From: Thioalkalivibrio sp.
Lineage (GTDB): Bacteria > Pseudomonadota > Gammaproteobacteria > SpSt-1174
Direction: 5' to 3'
NCBI GenBank assembly: GCA_011046015.1
Contig: DSBO01000035.1
Span: forward strand, 1-14,645
Length of the DNA: 14,645 bases
The notes below the pieces were generated by a model, which saw only the letters and a program-made list of their open reading frames with translations, ran no database searches and had not been told where the DNA came from. The position numbers and the translations under genes are program-made. The number at the start of each line of letters is the position of its first letter. The first letter of the stretch is position 1. Shown here piece after piece: positions 14,642 to 14,645 of the stretch.

Positions 14642-14645
14642 GTTG

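Overview
The window looks like a chromosomal segment of a GC-rich gammaproteobacterium. The guaB-guaA pair, a nearby xseA transcribed the opposite way, and a tadA/mltF tail-to-tail pair resemble the layout found in Pseudomonas and its relatives. High GC, an Mrp-type cation/proton antiporter operon and a small lipoprotein resembling SoxK (SoxXA-binding protein) would fit a sulfur-oxidising, possibly halo- or alkaliphilic lineage such as Chromatiales/Ectothiorhodospiraceae. That placement is an inference and no genus is claimed.

Layout. Positions 1-1820 (minus strand) hold xseA (exonuclease VII large subunit) and, upstream of it, a 106-residue lipoprotein gene with a clear intrinsic terminator. 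Between them lies a block of nested inverted repeats. A 136-bp divergent region with a recognisable promoter then leads to guaB and guaA on the plus strand (1957-5089), the two enzymes that turn IMP into XMP and then GMP. A tightly overlapping nine-gene operon follows (5120-12124), encoding an Mrp/Mbh-like membrane module in the order E, F, G, DUF4040 (split C-terminal part of MrpA), MbhE-MrpB, C, and three NuoL/M/N-type antiporter-like subunits. tadA (tRNA adenosine deaminase) and mltF (lytic transglycosylase, minus strand) meet tail to tail at about 12700.

The right end (14235-14645) holds a complete tRNA-Ser(CGA) gene with an encoded CCA and a strong terminator. It is followed by a structured non-coding stretch. 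First comes an inverted copy of the tRNA T-arm, then an exact 64-bp direct repeat of the tRNA 3' end plus its terminator, and finally a long RNA-like hairpin with G-U pairs and a GNRA tetraloop at the very edge. This looks like a tRNA-associated integration or repeat site, with possibly a mobile element or structured RNA continuing beyond the window.

How the genes work together. Most genes are housekeeping: GMP synthesis, DNA repair, tRNA wobble editing and peptidoglycan turnover. The Mrp-like operon is the accessory-looking block. It sits between guaA and tadA, has the order of the membrane arm of archaeal Mbh/Mbs complexes, and carries three rather than two antiporter-like subunits. The third of these lacks the TM5 glutamate that is otherwise conserved. 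No hydrogenase or redox subunits lie next to it here, so cation/proton exchange is the likeliest role.
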